Source of the DNA: Lachnospiraceae bacterium
GTDB taxonomy: Bacteria > Bacillota > Clostridia > Lachnospirales > Lachnospiraceae
Assembly (NCBI GenBank): GCA_017558145.1
Contig: JAFYWF010000100.1
Location: 162,666 to 226,665, forward strand
Direction: 5' to 3'
DNA length: 64,000 bases
In this document: positions 47,774 to 56,801 of the stretch, piece by piece
Numbering within the stretch: position 1 is the stretch's first letter
How the letters are laid out: each line of letters starts with the position of its first letter
The notes under the pieces: generated by a model
What the model was told of the DNA's origin: nothing
Seen by the model: only the letters and a program-made list of their open reading frames with translations
The model's database searches: none
Translations under genes and position numbers: made by a program

Positions 47774-48490
47774 TTATAAATATGGTGTCCCCGGAATTTC
47801 CGGATAAGTTCCCATACTGATTAGTAATTCCAGACCCACTTGGCGAGCCTCTAACACTGCCGCCTTCACTGCAGAAGCATCTCCTGAAATAGCTAAAATC
47901 ACTTCGTTAGAATGACTGGTTCCAATACTTGGTGTCATATAACTGATAATGTTTACATCCGCTGCTTTTACAGCATGATCTGCCATTACTAAACCAATGG
48001 CTGCCGGAGATCCTGCAAAAAATCCAAAGGCTTCTCCTGCTTTTGCCCCAAAAGCTTTTACTAAAACCTCACCTGCTCTGGCAGAATATGCAAATTCCAA
48101 ATGTCCGGATTCGCTTATATATACTTCCCCTGCATTACGATTTGTTAATTCCAAAGCCAATTCAATAGCATGACGCACATCAGAAACATCTTGCCCGCCA
48201 ATCACAATATAATTCCCATGACCTCCCCAACCTTTGGTATCTCTGGGTAAATCATACGACAATAATTCCGTATTGGTCGCTTTGACAGCATCATCCATAG
48301 CAGTTAACTGTCCCGCCGCACCGGTTCTGGAGCTAAGAAGTCCTAATACATGATATTTTTTGCCTATATTCATTTTTTCTAATAAAGTCTCGTCAATTCC
48401 TGAAATTACTAACCCAATAGTATCTAATACTGCGGTTCCCACAAATTCCGTTCTTGTACACTGCGTACTAATGCTATGAATATCTATCAT
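47774..48490 (-). CDS. PduB/EtuB-type bacterial microcompartment shell protein (BMC-T)
   Basis: A 238-residue protein with two tandem BMC domains. First domain: EFVGTAVLDTIGLVISG, SRTGAAGQLTAMDDAVKATNT, LPRDTKGWGGHGNYIVIGG; second domain: SAIGLVMADHAVKAADV-like sequence and SNEVILAISGDASAVKAAV. These match PduB-like trimeric shell tiles in order and spacing. Shell tiles form the facets of protein-bound organelles that enclose metabolic enzymes. The gene is 51 bases downstream of a PfkB kinase gene on the same strand. No hexamer tile, vertex protein, aldehyde dehydrogenase or other compartment gene is seen in the window, so it is an orphan here. Confidence 0.93.
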   Translation of the reverse strand: MIDIHSISTQCTRTEFVGTAVLDTIGLVISGIDETLLEKMNIGKKYHVLGLLSSRTGAAGQLTAMDDAVKATNTELLSYDLPRDTKGWGGHGNYIVIGGQDVSDVRHAIELALELTNRNAGEVYISESGHLEFAYSARAGEVLVKAFGAKAGEAFGFFAGSPAAIGLVMADHAVKAADVNIISYMTPSIGTSHSNEVILAISGDASAVKAAVLEARQVGLELLISMGTYPEIPGTPYL

Positions 48491-48541
48491 ATTTCTCCTT
48501 ATACACCTTACTATACATTATCTTTGATAATCAGTTTTTCT

Positions 48542-49465
48542 CTATTCTGTCTGTAAGCCAAATTCTTCCGGTCGGAATCGTGGACATACATTATCCAAAG
48601 TTGTAATTACGGAAGAAGAAAGTATGGTTCCGATTTTCACGGCTTCTTCCATAGTCTTCCCATAGGTAAGTCCCGACATTGCACCTGCACAAAATGCATC
48701 TCCTGCTCCTGTGGTATCTTTGACTACTACTTTTTTTGCCGGAATCATGCCATATTTACCTTCTTTATCTGCATAAACCGCACCCTTTGCACCCATGGTT
48801 ACAATCATAGCCGAAATATTTGCAGCTTTAATTTTTTCAGGCAAAACTTTACATAATTCTTCCGGAGATGTGTCAGCATAATCCTCCCAAAATAACATCC
48901 CTGCTTCTAATTCATTACAAATAAAACAATCCAACTTTTGCAAAAAATCTCTTCGTTCCAAAGCAATACTCATATTAGAAACTAAAGCATATACTTTTTT
49001 CTCGTATTTTTCCGCCAATTCAAATATTTTTTTCACTACACTCTTATGCATGTCCAATTCAAAAATAATAGAATCACAATCTTTGAAAATTTCATCCCCA
49101 TGCTGCTCCAAAATAGGCATTACCAAATAGGTATCTGCACGTTGCGAAATAGATCCTGCCAAATCACCATTATGATCAAACAATGCAAGCCAGGTTCCCA
49201 TTCCATCCGGAACCGCTTTTATATAATCCACATTTACTTTGTGACGAGCTAATTTCTCTATCACATCTTTTCCCATAGAAGTTGCATCCACAGTAGCTAC
49301 AAAGGTTGGTTTCAATTCTAAATTTGCAATATCTTCCGCTACATTTCTAGCAACACCACCATGCACATACTCTATTTTTCCAACATTTCTTCCGGTAGGA
49401 ACATAGGTATCCTCCGGAAATCCTTTTACGTCTACAAAAACCGTTCCAATTACAACAATTCCCAT
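48542..49465 (-). CDS. PfkB-family carbohydrate/nucleoside kinase
   Basis: A 307-residue ribokinase-fold protein. GGVARNVAEDIANL near residue 36 and the C-terminal anion-hole motif DTTGAGDAFCAGAMSG near 250, with the catalytic Asp, are both present. It should phosphorylate a sugar or nucleoside with ATP; the sugar cannot be told (the enzyme resembles pseudouridine kinase and ribokinase groups). It is sandwiched between a HAD phosphatase gene (76 bases upstream) and a microcompartment shell gene (51 bases downstream), so its substrate may be linked to that compartment. GGGGA precedes the ATG. Confidence 0.92.
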   Translation of the reverse strand: MGIVVIGTVFVDVKGFPEDTYVPTGRNVGKIEYVHGGVARNVAEDIANLELKPTFVATVDATSMGKDVIEKLARHKVNVDYIKAVPDGMGTWLALFDHNGDLAGSISQRADTYLVMPILEQHGDEIFKDCDSIIFELDMHKSVVKKIFELAEKYEKKVYALVSNMSIALERRDFLQKLDCFICNELEAGMLFWEDYADTSPEELCKVLPEKIKAANISAMIVTMGAKGAVYADKEGKYGMIPAKKVVVKDTTGAGDAFCAGAMSGLTYGKTMEEAVKIGTILSSSVITTLDNVCPRFRPEEFGLQTE

Positions 49466-49541
49466 TTCTATTCCCCTTTTCTTTGATTTTTATAATACCA
49501 TATTTCTATAACATACGACATAATTATTTATCATTTCACAA

Positions 49542-50183
49542 TTACACATATTTTAGAATATCTGCTATTGTGTCCACAATGTATGTAGCACCAGTTTCTT
49601 TTAATTCCTGATAATCCCCATATCCAAACAACACTCCGATACTATCTATTTCATTTTTATTTGCACCTATTATATCGTATTTTGTATCTCCCACCATAAT
49701 TACATTTGTTTTATCTTGAATCTGATTCATTTCGAGAGCATAGGCAATTACTTCTTCTTTTTCCTTACGACCCCCATCTATAGTTGAACCTGCCACAAAA
49801 TCAAAATATTCATATATTTTAAAATATTTTAAAATAGCAATACCATATTCTTCTAATTTGCATGTAGCAAGAATTATTTTTTTGCCTTTTGCTTTTAAAT
49901 CTTTTAACAATTCTTCTATCCCATCAAAAAGTTGGTTTTCATACAACCCTTTTACAGCAAAACGCTCTCTAAAATAAGCCACTGCCTGTTTGCTGTCTTC
50001 TTCTGAAAATCCATAAAATTCTTGAAAAGAATATTGAATAGGTGGTCCGATAAATGGATGTAGTTCTTTTCTATCCTCTACTTGAATCCCGAATTTTTCC
50101 AGTGCATACATAACACAGTTAGTAATACCTATTTCAGGATCTGTTAACGTTCCATCTAAATCAAATAAAATATATTGATACAT
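49542..50183 (-). CDS. HAD-superfamily hydrolase (Gph/PpaX-like phosphatase)
   Basis: A 213-residue HAD-IA protein. Motif I FDLDGTLTDPE is at residue 7, motif II ILATCKL near 104, and motif III/IV MVGDTKYDIIGAN near 167, with the usual four-helix cap domain between I and II. It dephosphorylates a small phosphoester such as a sugar phosphate or phosphoglycolate. It is the first of the HAD, kinase, shell-protein genes on this strand. A kinase-phosphatase pair could set a metabolite level. Confidence 0.9.
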   Translation of the reverse strand: MYQYILFDLDGTLTDPEIGITNCVMYALEKFGIQVEDRKELHPFIGPPIQYSFQEFYGFSEEDSKQAVAYFRERFAVKGLYENQLFDGIEELLKDLKAKGKKIILATCKLEEYGIAILKYFKIYEYFDFVAGSTIDGGRKEKEEVIAYALEMNQIQDKTNVIMVGDTKYDIIGANKNEIDSIGVLFGYGDYQELKETGATYIVDTIADILKYV

Positions 50184-50292
50184 ACGAAGTCCTCTTTTTT
50201 TATTTTCATTATATATTTATCTTACAAATTTTTCCATTTTTAACATAAAACTTCTTTCACAATTTCAGATTCGTTTTTATCTATCATAATGA

Positions 50293-50320
50293 AAAAGTGA
50301 CATCATTTGATGCCACTTTT
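50293..50320 (-). terminator. Terminator of the downstream chemoreceptor gene
   Basis: AAAAGTG, CATC and their complements form a stem with an ATTT loop. T run TTTTT follows on the minus strand. Confidence 0.7.
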
Positions 50321-50325
50321 CATCT

Positions 50326-52062
50326 TTAATCTCTTAACTGGAATTTTGCAACTAATTCATCCATATTGGTTGCCTGTGCAGTCAATTCCTGACTTGTTGC
50401 AAACGCTTCCTCAGAAGTTGCAGAAATACTTTCTACTACTTCTGAAATCTTATTAAGACCGATATTAGATTGTTCTACTGCTTCTACCTGAATCGTAACA
50501 TTATCACTTAATTCTTTCGAGATATTTGCAATCTCTTTTACAGAACCTACAACGCCATTTAAAACATCTGCAGTTTTTAATGCTGCTTTGGTACCAATTC
50601 CTACTTCATACACAGAACCTTCAATTAATTCTCTTGTATTAACTGCAGATTTAGCACTCTGCTCAGCCAGGTTTCTAATCTGATCAGCTACCACAGCAAA
50701 TCCTCTACCGGCATCTCCGGCTCTGGCAGCTTCAATAGCAGCATTTAAACTAAGTAAATTTGTCTGGGATGCGATTTCTTCAATCTCACCAATGATACTT
50801 TCAATCTTGCTGGAAGTATCACTAATGCGTTTCATGGTATTTACCATACCTTCCATTTCCACACGACTGTCTTCTGCTGCTATAGCACATTCCTGTGCTT
50901 TCTGATATGCACTTTCCATATCATTTGCACATTTTTCAAGACCATGAGTTAATTCATCCATACTCGCCTGTAACTCTTCTACAGAAGCTGCCTGGTCAGA
51001 AGCGCCTTCAGCTAACGCCTGAGCTCCGTCAGCTAAGTTGTTAGCACCTGCAGATACTAATTCCGAAGAATCTCGTACATCTTTTAATGCAGCATCCATC
51101 TTACGGTTCATCTGACGAATTGCCATCAATAATCCATGATATTCACCTATATATTCTTCTTCACAAGATGTTCTGATATTAAAATTTCCATCAGCCATAT
51201 CACTTAAAAGACTTTCTAAGTCTGCAAAAATCTTCTGTAATTTGGTCGTTGTAGAAGACACTGCCTGTACCATATCACCAACTTCATCTTCTCCATGATA
51301 CTGCGGAAATGGTGATGAAATATCTCCCTGTTCAAAAGAGGCTAATCTGTCACTTAATTCATTTAATGGTTTAGAAATTCCGCCTGCAATTTTAATACTT
51401 ATGGTTTTAGATATCGCTATGATAAAAATAGTTAGCAGAATCATTAATCCCATAGCACAATACTCCAAAGCAGTACAAAATCTTTCCATCTCATGTTCTT
51501 TTTCAACATTGATGTCCATAAGATTCATAGTAGTACTGTCTAGAGTTTCGTATAAAGGAGTTAATTTTTCAAATGCCAAATCTTGCGCTTTTCTTTTTAA
51601 TGCGGAATCCGTAGTGGCCGCCATGGCAAAAACTTCTGCTTCCATGTCAAAATAAGCTTCTAAAGCTTCCGTGACCTTTGCATACGCAGCATGTCCTTCC
51701 GGTGTAACCATAGTTTCTTCTATAGCTGCCAAACGCTCATATGTGGTTTCTTTACGTTTATTATGTTTTTCCATCAAAGAATTTATTAATTCCGGATCAT
51801 CATATCCAATAACAGCACGCAGATTAGAACGACATTCTGCATATTCATTCATAAACAAAGCGATATCACCTTGTGGTAAAGCGTAATTATACATTGCCTT
51901 TTTAAAGTTAATTGTTACAAATATCATGGCAAATAAGCCGATTAAAGTTGCACATGCTGCAATAATCGTTACCATATTAAATGCCCTTTTCAATCGTCTT
52001 TCAATACGTACACCTTTAAAATTAAAGATACTATTTTTATTATTACTTTTTTCTCTTTCCAT
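50326..52062 (-). CDS. Methyl-accepting chemotaxis protein (copy 1)
   Basis: A 578-residue chemoreceptor: a membrane helix near residues 28-52, an outside four-helix-bundle sensor domain to about residue 190 ([19 protein letters not shown]), a second helix near 200-222, a HAMP domain ([16 protein letters not shown]) and a long signalling domain. The hairpin tip [21 protein letters not shown] is intact, so it can bind CheA and CheW. The C terminus ends in VAKFQLRD, without a CheR tether. It is a tandem paralogue of the gene at 52316. The sensed ligand is unknown; the flagellar genes at 21-24 kb show that the cell is motile. Confidence 0.95.
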   Translation of the reverse strand: MEREKSNNKNSIFNFKGVRIERRLKRAFNMVTIIAACATLIGLFAMIFVTINFKKAMYNYALPQGDIALFMNEYAECRSNLRAVIGYDDPELINSLMEKHNKRKETTYERLAAIEETMVTPEGHAAYAKVTEALEAYFDMEAEVFAMAATTDSALKRKAQDLAFEKLTPLYETLDSTTMNLMDINVEKEHEMERFCTALEYCAMGLMILLTIFIIAISKTISIKIAGGISKPLNELSDRLASFEQGDISSPFPQYHGEDEVGDMVQAVSSTTTKLQKIFADLESLLSDMADGNFNIRTSCEEEYIGEYHGLLMAIRQMNRKMDAALKDVRDSSELVSAGANNLADGAQALAEGASDQAASVEELQASMDELTHGLEKCANDMESAYQKAQECAIAAEDSRVEMEGMVNTMKRISDTSSKIESIIGEIEEIASQTNLLSLNAAIEAARAGDAGRGFAVVADQIRNLAEQSAKSAVNTRELIEGSVYEVGIGTKAALKTADVLNGVVGSVKEIANISKELSDNVTIQVEAVEQSNIGLNKISEVVESISATSEEAFATSQELTAQATNMDELVAKFQLRD

Positions 52063-52276
52063 AATCAGTTACCTCTTTTATAAATGTTATTTTCGTTGAT
52101 AAAGAGAATAAAAAATATTTCTCGTATAACTTTGTTCTATAGTATCATAAAGCAAATTTTTTTCTTATTTTTTTCACCAACCATTCAAATTTTGACATTA
52201 AAAATTTTAAATCTACAATTTTCCCATTTTAAACTTCTTTCACAATTTCAGATTCGTTTTTATCTAACATAATCAG

Positions 52277-52308
52277 AAGGGAGAATCGGCTAATGCCGAT
52301 TCTCCCTT
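52277..52308 (-). terminator. Perfect hairpin after the upstream chemoreceptor gene
   Basis: AAGGGAGAATCGGC and its exact complement (14 bp) enclose a TAAT loop. The sequence is unrelated to the hairpin at the same place after copy 1, although the bases on both sides are alike. The T tail is weak. Confidence 0.75.
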
Positions 52309-52315
52309 TTCATCT

Positions 52316-54049
52316 TTAATCTCTTAACTGAAATTTTGCTACTAATTCATCCATACTGGTTGCCTGTGCAGTCAATTCCTGACTGGTTGCAAATGCTTCC
52401 TCAGAAGTTGCAGAAATGCTTTCTACTACTTCTGAAATTTTATTAAGACCGATATTAGATTGTTCTACTGCTTCTACCTGAATCGCTACATTTTCACTTA
52501 ATTCTTTGGAAATGTTAGCAATCTCTTTTACAGAACCTACAACGCCATTTAAAACATCAGCAGTTTTTAAAGCTGCCTTGGTTCCAATTCCTACTTCATA
52601 AACAGAACCTTCAATTAATTCTCTGGTATTCACTGCTGATTTAGCACTCTGCTCAGCCAGGTTTCTAATCTGGTCAGCTACTACGGCAAATCCTCTACCG
52701 GCATCTCCGGCTCTGGCAGCTTCAATAGCAGCATTTAAACTAAGTAAATTTGTCTGGGATGCAATTTCCTCAATCTCTCCAATAATGCTCTCAATCTTGC
52801 TGGAAGTATCACTAATGCGTTTCATAGTATTTACCATACCTTCCATTTCCACACGGCTTTCTTCCGCAGCAACAGCACATTCCTGTGCTTTATGATAAGC
52901 ACCACCCATATCATCAGCACATTTTTCAAGACCACGGGTTAATTCATCCATACTTGCTTGTAATTCTTCCACAGAAGCCGCCTGTTCAGAAGCTCCTTCT
53001 GCTAATGCCTGAGCTCCATCAGCTAAGTTGTTAGCACCTGCAGATACTAATTCAGAAGAATCTCTTACCTCTTTTAATGCACCATCCATTTTCCGGTTCA
53101 TATCACGCATAGCTATAAACAATCTGTTAAACTCACCAACATAAGCTTCTTCACAATCACTTTTAATATTGAATTTACCATCTGCCATATCCGATAACAG
53201 TTGTTCCATATCTCCAAAAATCGCCTGCAATTTGTCTGTTGTATGGGATACTTCCTCTACCATATCCCCAATTTCATCAGCTGCATGATATTCCGGGAAT
53301 GGGGAAGAGATATCTCCCTGTTCAAAGGAGGCTAAACGTTCACTCAGTTCATTTAATGGTTTGGAAATACTTCTAGCAATTTTAATACTAATAGTTTTAG
53401 AGATGGCAATAATTAAAAGAGTTAAAAATACCATCAAACCCATGGCAACACCTTCTAATGTAGTACAAAGTGTCTCCATTTCATGTTCTTTTTCAATATT
53501 AATTTCCATTAAATGCATGGTTGCATCATCTAATGCCTGATATAAAGGAGCTAATTTGGCAGATGCCATACTCTGTGCTTCACGAACTACTTGCGGATTT
53601 GTTGAAGCTGCCTTCACAAAAATCTCCTCTTCCATCTCAAAATAAGCATTTAATGCTGCTTCTATATCAGCATATGCTGCATGACCTTCCGGTGTAATCA
53701 TGGTTTTTTCGATTTCAGCTAAACGTTCATATGTAGTTTCCTTACGATTATCATGTTTTACCATCAAAGAATCGATTAATTCCTGATTATCATATCCAAT
53801 AACTGCACGCAAGTTAGAACGACATTCTGCATATTCGTTCATAAATAATGCAATGTCACCCTGTGGCAATGCAAAATTGTTCATTGCTTTTTTAAAGTTA
53901 ACAGTAACTACTATCATACACACCAAACCAATCAATGTGGAAATTGCTGCAATAACAGTTACCATACTAAAAGCTCTTTTAAGACGATTTTCTATACGCA
54001 GGTTTTTTGCATTGGATAAATCTGTTTTATTATTTTTTTCTTTTCCCAT
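52316..54049 (-). CDS. Methyl-accepting chemotaxis protein (copy 2)
   Basis: A 577-residue chemoreceptor, the same architecture as the gene at 50326: helix near 28-52, four-helix sensor bundle, second helix near 200-222, HAMP and signalling domain with the same [21 protein letters not shown] tip. The last 250 residues are nearly identical in the two proteins, while the sensor domains differ at many positions ([20 protein letters not shown] versus [15 protein letters not shown]). It lies 40 bases downstream of the TetR gene and is probably cotranscribed with it from the promoter at 54828. Confidence 0.95.
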   Translation of the reverse strand: MGKEKNNKTDLSNAKNLRIENRLKRAFSMVTVIAAISTLIGLVCMIVVTVNFKKAMNNFALPQGDIALFMNEYAECRSNLRAVIGYDNQELIDSLMVKHDNRKETTYERLAEIEKTMITPEGHAAYADIEAALNAYFEMEEEIFVKAASTNPQVVREAQSMASAKLAPLYQALDDATMHLMEINIEKEHEMETLCTTLEGVAMGLMVFLTLLIIAISKTISIKIARSISKPLNELSERLASFEQGDISSPFPEYHAADEIGDMVEEVSHTTDKLQAIFGDMEQLLSDMADGKFNIKSDCEEAYVGEFNRLFIAMRDMNRKMDGALKEVRDSSELVSAGANNLADGAQALAEGASEQAASVEELQASMDELTRGLEKCADDMGGAYHKAQECAVAAEESRVEMEGMVNTMKRISDTSSKIESIIGEIEEIASQTNLLSLNAAIEAARAGDAGRGFAVVADQIRNLAEQSAKSAVNTRELIEGSVYEVGIGTKAALKTADVLNGVVGSVKEIANISKELSENVAIQVEAVEQSNIGLNKISEVVESISATSEEAFATSQELTAQATSMDELVAKFQLRD

Positions 54050-54089
54050 AACGTTTTCTCCTTTGTAGTCATTACATGTTGTAGTATTT

Positions 54090-54782
54090 TTAATTATCGG
54101 ACATTTCTTCTAAAATTTTATCATTGATCTCTTCTACATAATCTATAAATTCTTTGTAATAGTTTTTTCCAATTTGTCTGTAATCCAATTGTAAAATTTT
54201 TGCAATTTCATTCCGTCTTGTTGCTTCGTCAACACCATAAATATCGAGAATCAAGTATAGTGCTTCCGGTAGTCTTGTTTCAAGTGGCAAATAATCATCA
54301 CTTGTAGTAATAGTAGACAAATAAATCCCTGTAATCATAAGCTCAACAAATTTAAACTGGTTTTCTGTCCACCCTGCACACTGCTCACTTAATATCCTTT
54401 TTGCTCTTTCTATACGTCTCTTCTGAAAATGATTCCGACACATTTCACTACTGTAAATAGCAATAAACAAATCCTTAGCTCTTGGACTTTCCTGGCAGCC
54501 TGATACTACAGTCATAAAATCAAGACATATCGAACTAATGGACTCAATGCCCAGACCAGCTTCTTTTTGATATTTCCTCTCTTTAAAATCAACCATTTTT
54601 TCAGTAACTCCAAGCAGAAGATGTTCCTTAGTAGGAAAATGATAAGTCAAATTTCCCGGACTTATTCCAAGTTCTTTCGCAATTGTATGGACGGAAGTAT
54701 TGGTATAACTTTGTTCTAAAAAGAATTTTGATGCTACCTGTATAATCTCATATTTAGTTTTCGTTCTTCTTTCCTTTGCCAT
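54090..54782 (-). CDS. TetR-family transcriptional regulator
   Basis: A protein of about 230 residues starting [19 protein letters not shown]. The helix-turn-helix is clear: [30 protein letters not shown], around residues 25-55, typical for TetR repressors. The C-terminal ligand domain is helical and not assignable. The start at 54782 is preceded by an eight-G run instead of a normal ribosome-binding site. An open frame extends 22 codons upstream over operator-like repeats and is not likely to be translated. The gene lies upstream of the chemoreceptor copy 2. Confidence 0.9.
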   Translation of the reverse strand: MAKERRTKTKYEIIQVASKFFLEQSYTNTSVHTIAKELGISPGNLTYHFPTKEHLLLGVTEKMVDFKERKYQKEAGLGIESISSICLDFMTVVSGCQESPRAKDLFIAIYSSEMCRNHFQKRRIERAKRILSEQCAGWTENQFKFVELMITGIYLSTITTSDDYLPLETRLPEALYLILDIYGVDEATRRNEIAKILQLDYRQIGKNYYKEFIDYVEEINDKILEEMSDN

Positions 54783-54794
54783 ATTACCCCCCCC
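54783..54794 (-). promoter_or_regulatory. G8 tract at the ribosome-binding position of the TetR gene
   Basis: On the minus strand eight consecutive G stand four bases before the ATG (plus-strand C run at 54787-54794). Such a homopolymer can change length by slippage, which would alter spacing or strength of the ribosome-binding site. Confidence 0.6.
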
Positions 54795-54800
54795 ATTTTT

Positions 54801-54827
54801 AGTATGCGTACTATTAGTATGTGTACT
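54801..54827. promoter_or_regulatory. Two tandem 12-base operator-like repeats
   Basis: AGTATGCGTACT (54801-54812) and AGTATGTGTACT (54816-54827), each close to a palindrome and separated by ATT. They overlap the start point of the promoter at 54828 and fit a site for the TetR protein acting on its own gene. Confidence 0.65.
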
Positions 54828-54856
54828 ATTATAATTTTTAATGTACATTTTGTCAA
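54828..54856 (-). promoter_or_regulatory. Consensus sigma-A promoter of the TetR-chemoreceptor unit
   Basis: Perfect TTGACA, 17 bases, perfect TATAAT on the minus strand. The predicted start point falls on the operator-like repeats, 35-45 bases before the ATG at 54782. Confidence 0.85.
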
Positions 54857-54939
54857 TTTTAATTCTTCTAAAACTTCTTTATGTTCTTTTTCCAGAAAAA
54901 TTCTATAATCATTTTTTCGCGTTTTAATCTATTTACGAA

Positions 54940-54966
54940 AAGTCGGCTGGAGTACCCAGCCGACTT
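54940..54966. terminator. Hairpin terminator of the FtsK/WXG-like operon
   Basis: AAGTCGGCTGG pairs perfectly with CCAGCCGACTT. On the minus strand TTTTCG follows. It is the first strong terminator after the operon that begins at 60539. Confidence 0.75.
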
Positions 54967-55005
54967 CATTTTTCTATTCTATTACAGATTTTAAAGAAGT
55001 TCTTT

Positions 55006-55134
55006 TTATTTCTGTATCGTCCAAACATTATCTGCTGAATGATAAAATAGCTTAATAGGTCTCAACATATTCATTACCAAAATTTTACATTCAAAAGTCC
55101 AAATATAGTTACTTCCTCTAACTCCATTTGGCAT
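55006..55134 (-). CDS. Candidate 42-residue protein at the end of the FtsK/WXG-like operon
   Basis: A short frame starting MPNGVRGSNYIWTFECK and ending YHSADNVWTIQK lies 24 bases after the stop codon of the gene at 55159 and in the same frame as that gene. AGGTGG stands 13 bases before the ATG. The residue choice looks coding (aromatic and hydrophobic pattern), but it could be the tail of a longer, lost protein. No family recognised. The hairpin at 54940 follows 40 bases later. Confidence 0.4.
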   Translation of the reverse strand: MPNGVRGSNYIWTFECKILVMNMLRPIKLFYHSADNVWTIQK

Positions 55135-55158
55135 GCAATATGTTCCACCTATTATTAT

Positions 55159-55602
55159 CTATAATTGTTTAAACTTCTCTGTTAAATCCTTTGTTTGTTT
55201 TAATTTATTCTTCAAGCTTGCTTCTTTTGTTCGAATCTCATTTCTCATTTCATTCATAAATTTTTCATGATGTTGTACGCATTCTGGTAATACTAAGTCT
55301 CCATCTTTCTTTTTTATAATCTTATCCTTAGTATCCAATCCTCCTGCCAGTACCATGCTAATTATAAAAACAATAAGCCCAAATCCCCAAAGTGAAAATG
55401 CAAAATCTGCAAATTGCAACACCAAAGCTCCAAAGCCAATCACACCACATACCATAGATATGCCCGCTAATATCCCTGCAAATCCACCAGCTACCTTTGA
55501 TCCTATACTGTTTCTTTTATTCTTCTGTTGATTCTTATACTTACGTAAGAATAAACATTCATCATTAATAAATTTTTCCAATCGTTCTTCTCTATAATCC
55601 AT
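55159..55602 (-). CDS. Two-helix membrane protein of the FtsK/WXG-like operon
   Basis: A 147-residue protein with a charged N-terminal segment of about 35 residues, two adjacent membrane helices (about 36-63 and 66-90) and a charged, probably helical tail of 55 residues (KKDGDLVLPECVQHHEKF, then a Lys-rich coiled-coil pattern). I recognise no family; the N-in, C-in topology with coiled-coil ends would suit a membrane scaffold or anchor for the ATPase encoded upstream. It follows the preceding gene by 3 bases, so it is in the same operon. Confidence 0.7.
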   Translation of the reverse strand: MDYREERLEKFINDECLFLRKYKNQQKNKRNSIGSKVAGGFAGILAGISMVCGVIGFGALVLQFADFAFSLWGFGLIVFIISMVLAGGLDTKDKIIKKKDGDLVLPECVQHHEKFMNEMRNEIRTKEASLKNKLKQTKDLTEKFKQL

Positions 55603-55605
55603 TCT

Positions 55606-56694
55606 TTATTCCTCCCATCCAGTTAATCCTGAATATTCTGAATTAATTTCATGGTATGCCAATTTATATTTATTACCCATCTGAACATCTTTAATATCAG
55701 CAAATTCATGATTTTCTTTGAGTTTTAATTTAAGTAATGTTACGATTGCTTTGGCAAGTCCGATACACATATCATCACCTAATAATCTCTGCATATTATT
55801 AGCTTCAAATTCAAATTTCTCTTCTATGCATTCTTCCTTATTTTTAGTTTCAAATACAACCATTTTTTCATATACGGCTAACTCAAACGGTAGTTCTATA
55901 AACTTGTTGCTTGGTTCTTTATCCACATTTTCTAAACATACTTCTACGTTTTTTACTAACCATTCAGCGACTTTTTCTGTATTTTTACTATTCAAAACTT
56001 TCTGGGCAAATTCATTTGCAGTCATTATCTTCTCTGCCTGTTGTTTAACAACTGCATCAACCTTTTCTGTGAAAGTTATTTTTATATGTTTTTCCGTATC
56101 TACATTCGCATAGCCACCATCAACTATATAATTTACACTTCTTTTCTCACAAAAAACTTCAACATTAGTCCTATCCAATTGAAAGAACTTCTCTACAAGC
56201 TGTATGATTGCTAATTCAGCCACATATTCACATTGGGAACGTAACGTATCAGGAAACTTCAAATCAACGGTGTTTTCATCCCGCATATTTCCATCACCGA
56301 CTCTATATAACACTTTACATGCATTAACAAATCCCACAACTAAAAGATACGCGTCGATTGACATGCTATTTTTTTCTGCTTCATTTTTATTTTTAAGCAC
56401 CTCTTTATATAGATTCTGTGCAACAGCTACAATAAATTTATTTTGTTGAATTCGCTTAATATCTTCTTCAAAAATCAAATGAAACTTTTCTTGAACAACC
56501 TGATTCAATTTTATATTTTCCCGTGTAATCTCCTCTATAATCGGAGCCTCCTGCTTAACAGCTTCCTCTATTTCTTTAGCAATTGCTAACTCCAATTCAA
56601 CACATTTATCAATTTGTCTAATCAAAGATTTTTCGCTACTATTAATTCCTGCTGCATCCATTAATACCTTTTGTCGTTCTTTAAAAGATTTCAT
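55606..56694 (-). CDS. Unknown 362-residue soluble protein of the FtsK/WXG-like operon
   Basis: A protein with no membrane helix and no signal peptide. The first 110 residues are strongly helical and charged (a coiled-coil-like start MKSFKERQKVLMDAAG), and the remainder mixes helices and strands, ending YSGLTGWEE. I do not recognise the family. Its ATG overlaps the stop codon of the truncated WXG-like remnant (ATGA arrangement), and it is followed by the two-helix protein after 3 bases. A role as chaperone or adaptor for the small helical substrates is possible from position only. Confidence 0.7.
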   Translation of the reverse strand: MKSFKERQKVLMDAAGINSSEKSLIRQIDKCVELELAIAKEIEEAVKQEAPIIEEITRENIKLNQVVQEKFHLIFEEDIKRIQQNKFIVAVAQNLYKEVLKNKNEAEKNSMSIDAYLLVVGFVNACKVLYRVGDGNMRDENTVDLKFPDTLRSQCEYVAELAIIQLVEKFFQLDRTNVEVFCEKRSVNYIVDGGYANVDTEKHIKITFTEKVDAVVKQQAEKIMTANEFAQKVLNSKNTEKVAEWLVKNVEVCLENVDKEPSNKFIELPFELAVYEKMVVFETKNKEECIEEKFEFEANNMQRLLGDDMCIGLAKAIVTLLKLKLKENHEFADIKDVQMGNKYKLAYHEINSEYSGLTGWEE

Positions 56695-56797
56695 ATCTTA
56701 TTTCCCCTTTTGTGTTCTAGATTTCTAACATTATTTATATCATTCGCCAAATCCTGCAATTGTTTTACGGTTTCCAACGATATTGATAATATACCAT
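56691..56797 (-). pseudogene. Truncated, frameshifted copy of the first WXG-like gene
   Basis: After an AAGGAG site an ATG opens at 56797, but its frame soon stops. In the frame two bases away the sequence reads LSISLETVKQLQDLAND, matching LSISLETVSELRDCATS at the start of the protein at 57087. An apparent extra TA directly after ATG GTA explains the shift. The similarity fades after about 20 codons and the frame ends in a TGA that overlaps the next start codon. I read it as a partly deleted third WXG-like gene. Confidence 0.65.
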
Positions 56798-56801
56798 CTC
56801 C

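Larger units (their letters stand above)
50248..54049. repeat. Tandem duplication of a chemoreceptor gene with its downstream flank
   Basis: The two chemoreceptor genes are about 1.73 kb each and nearly identical in the 3' half. Their downstream flanks also match: a 35-base identical stretch at 50248-50282 and 52231-52265, and the 17 bases before the stop codon region. Between these flanks each copy carries an unrelated hairpin. Confidence 0.8.

Noticed and set aside
50326..54049. CRISPR-like or other short repeat array
   Set aside because: The repetition comes from two long paralogous chemoreceptor genes; there are no short regularly spaced repeats anywhere in the window.
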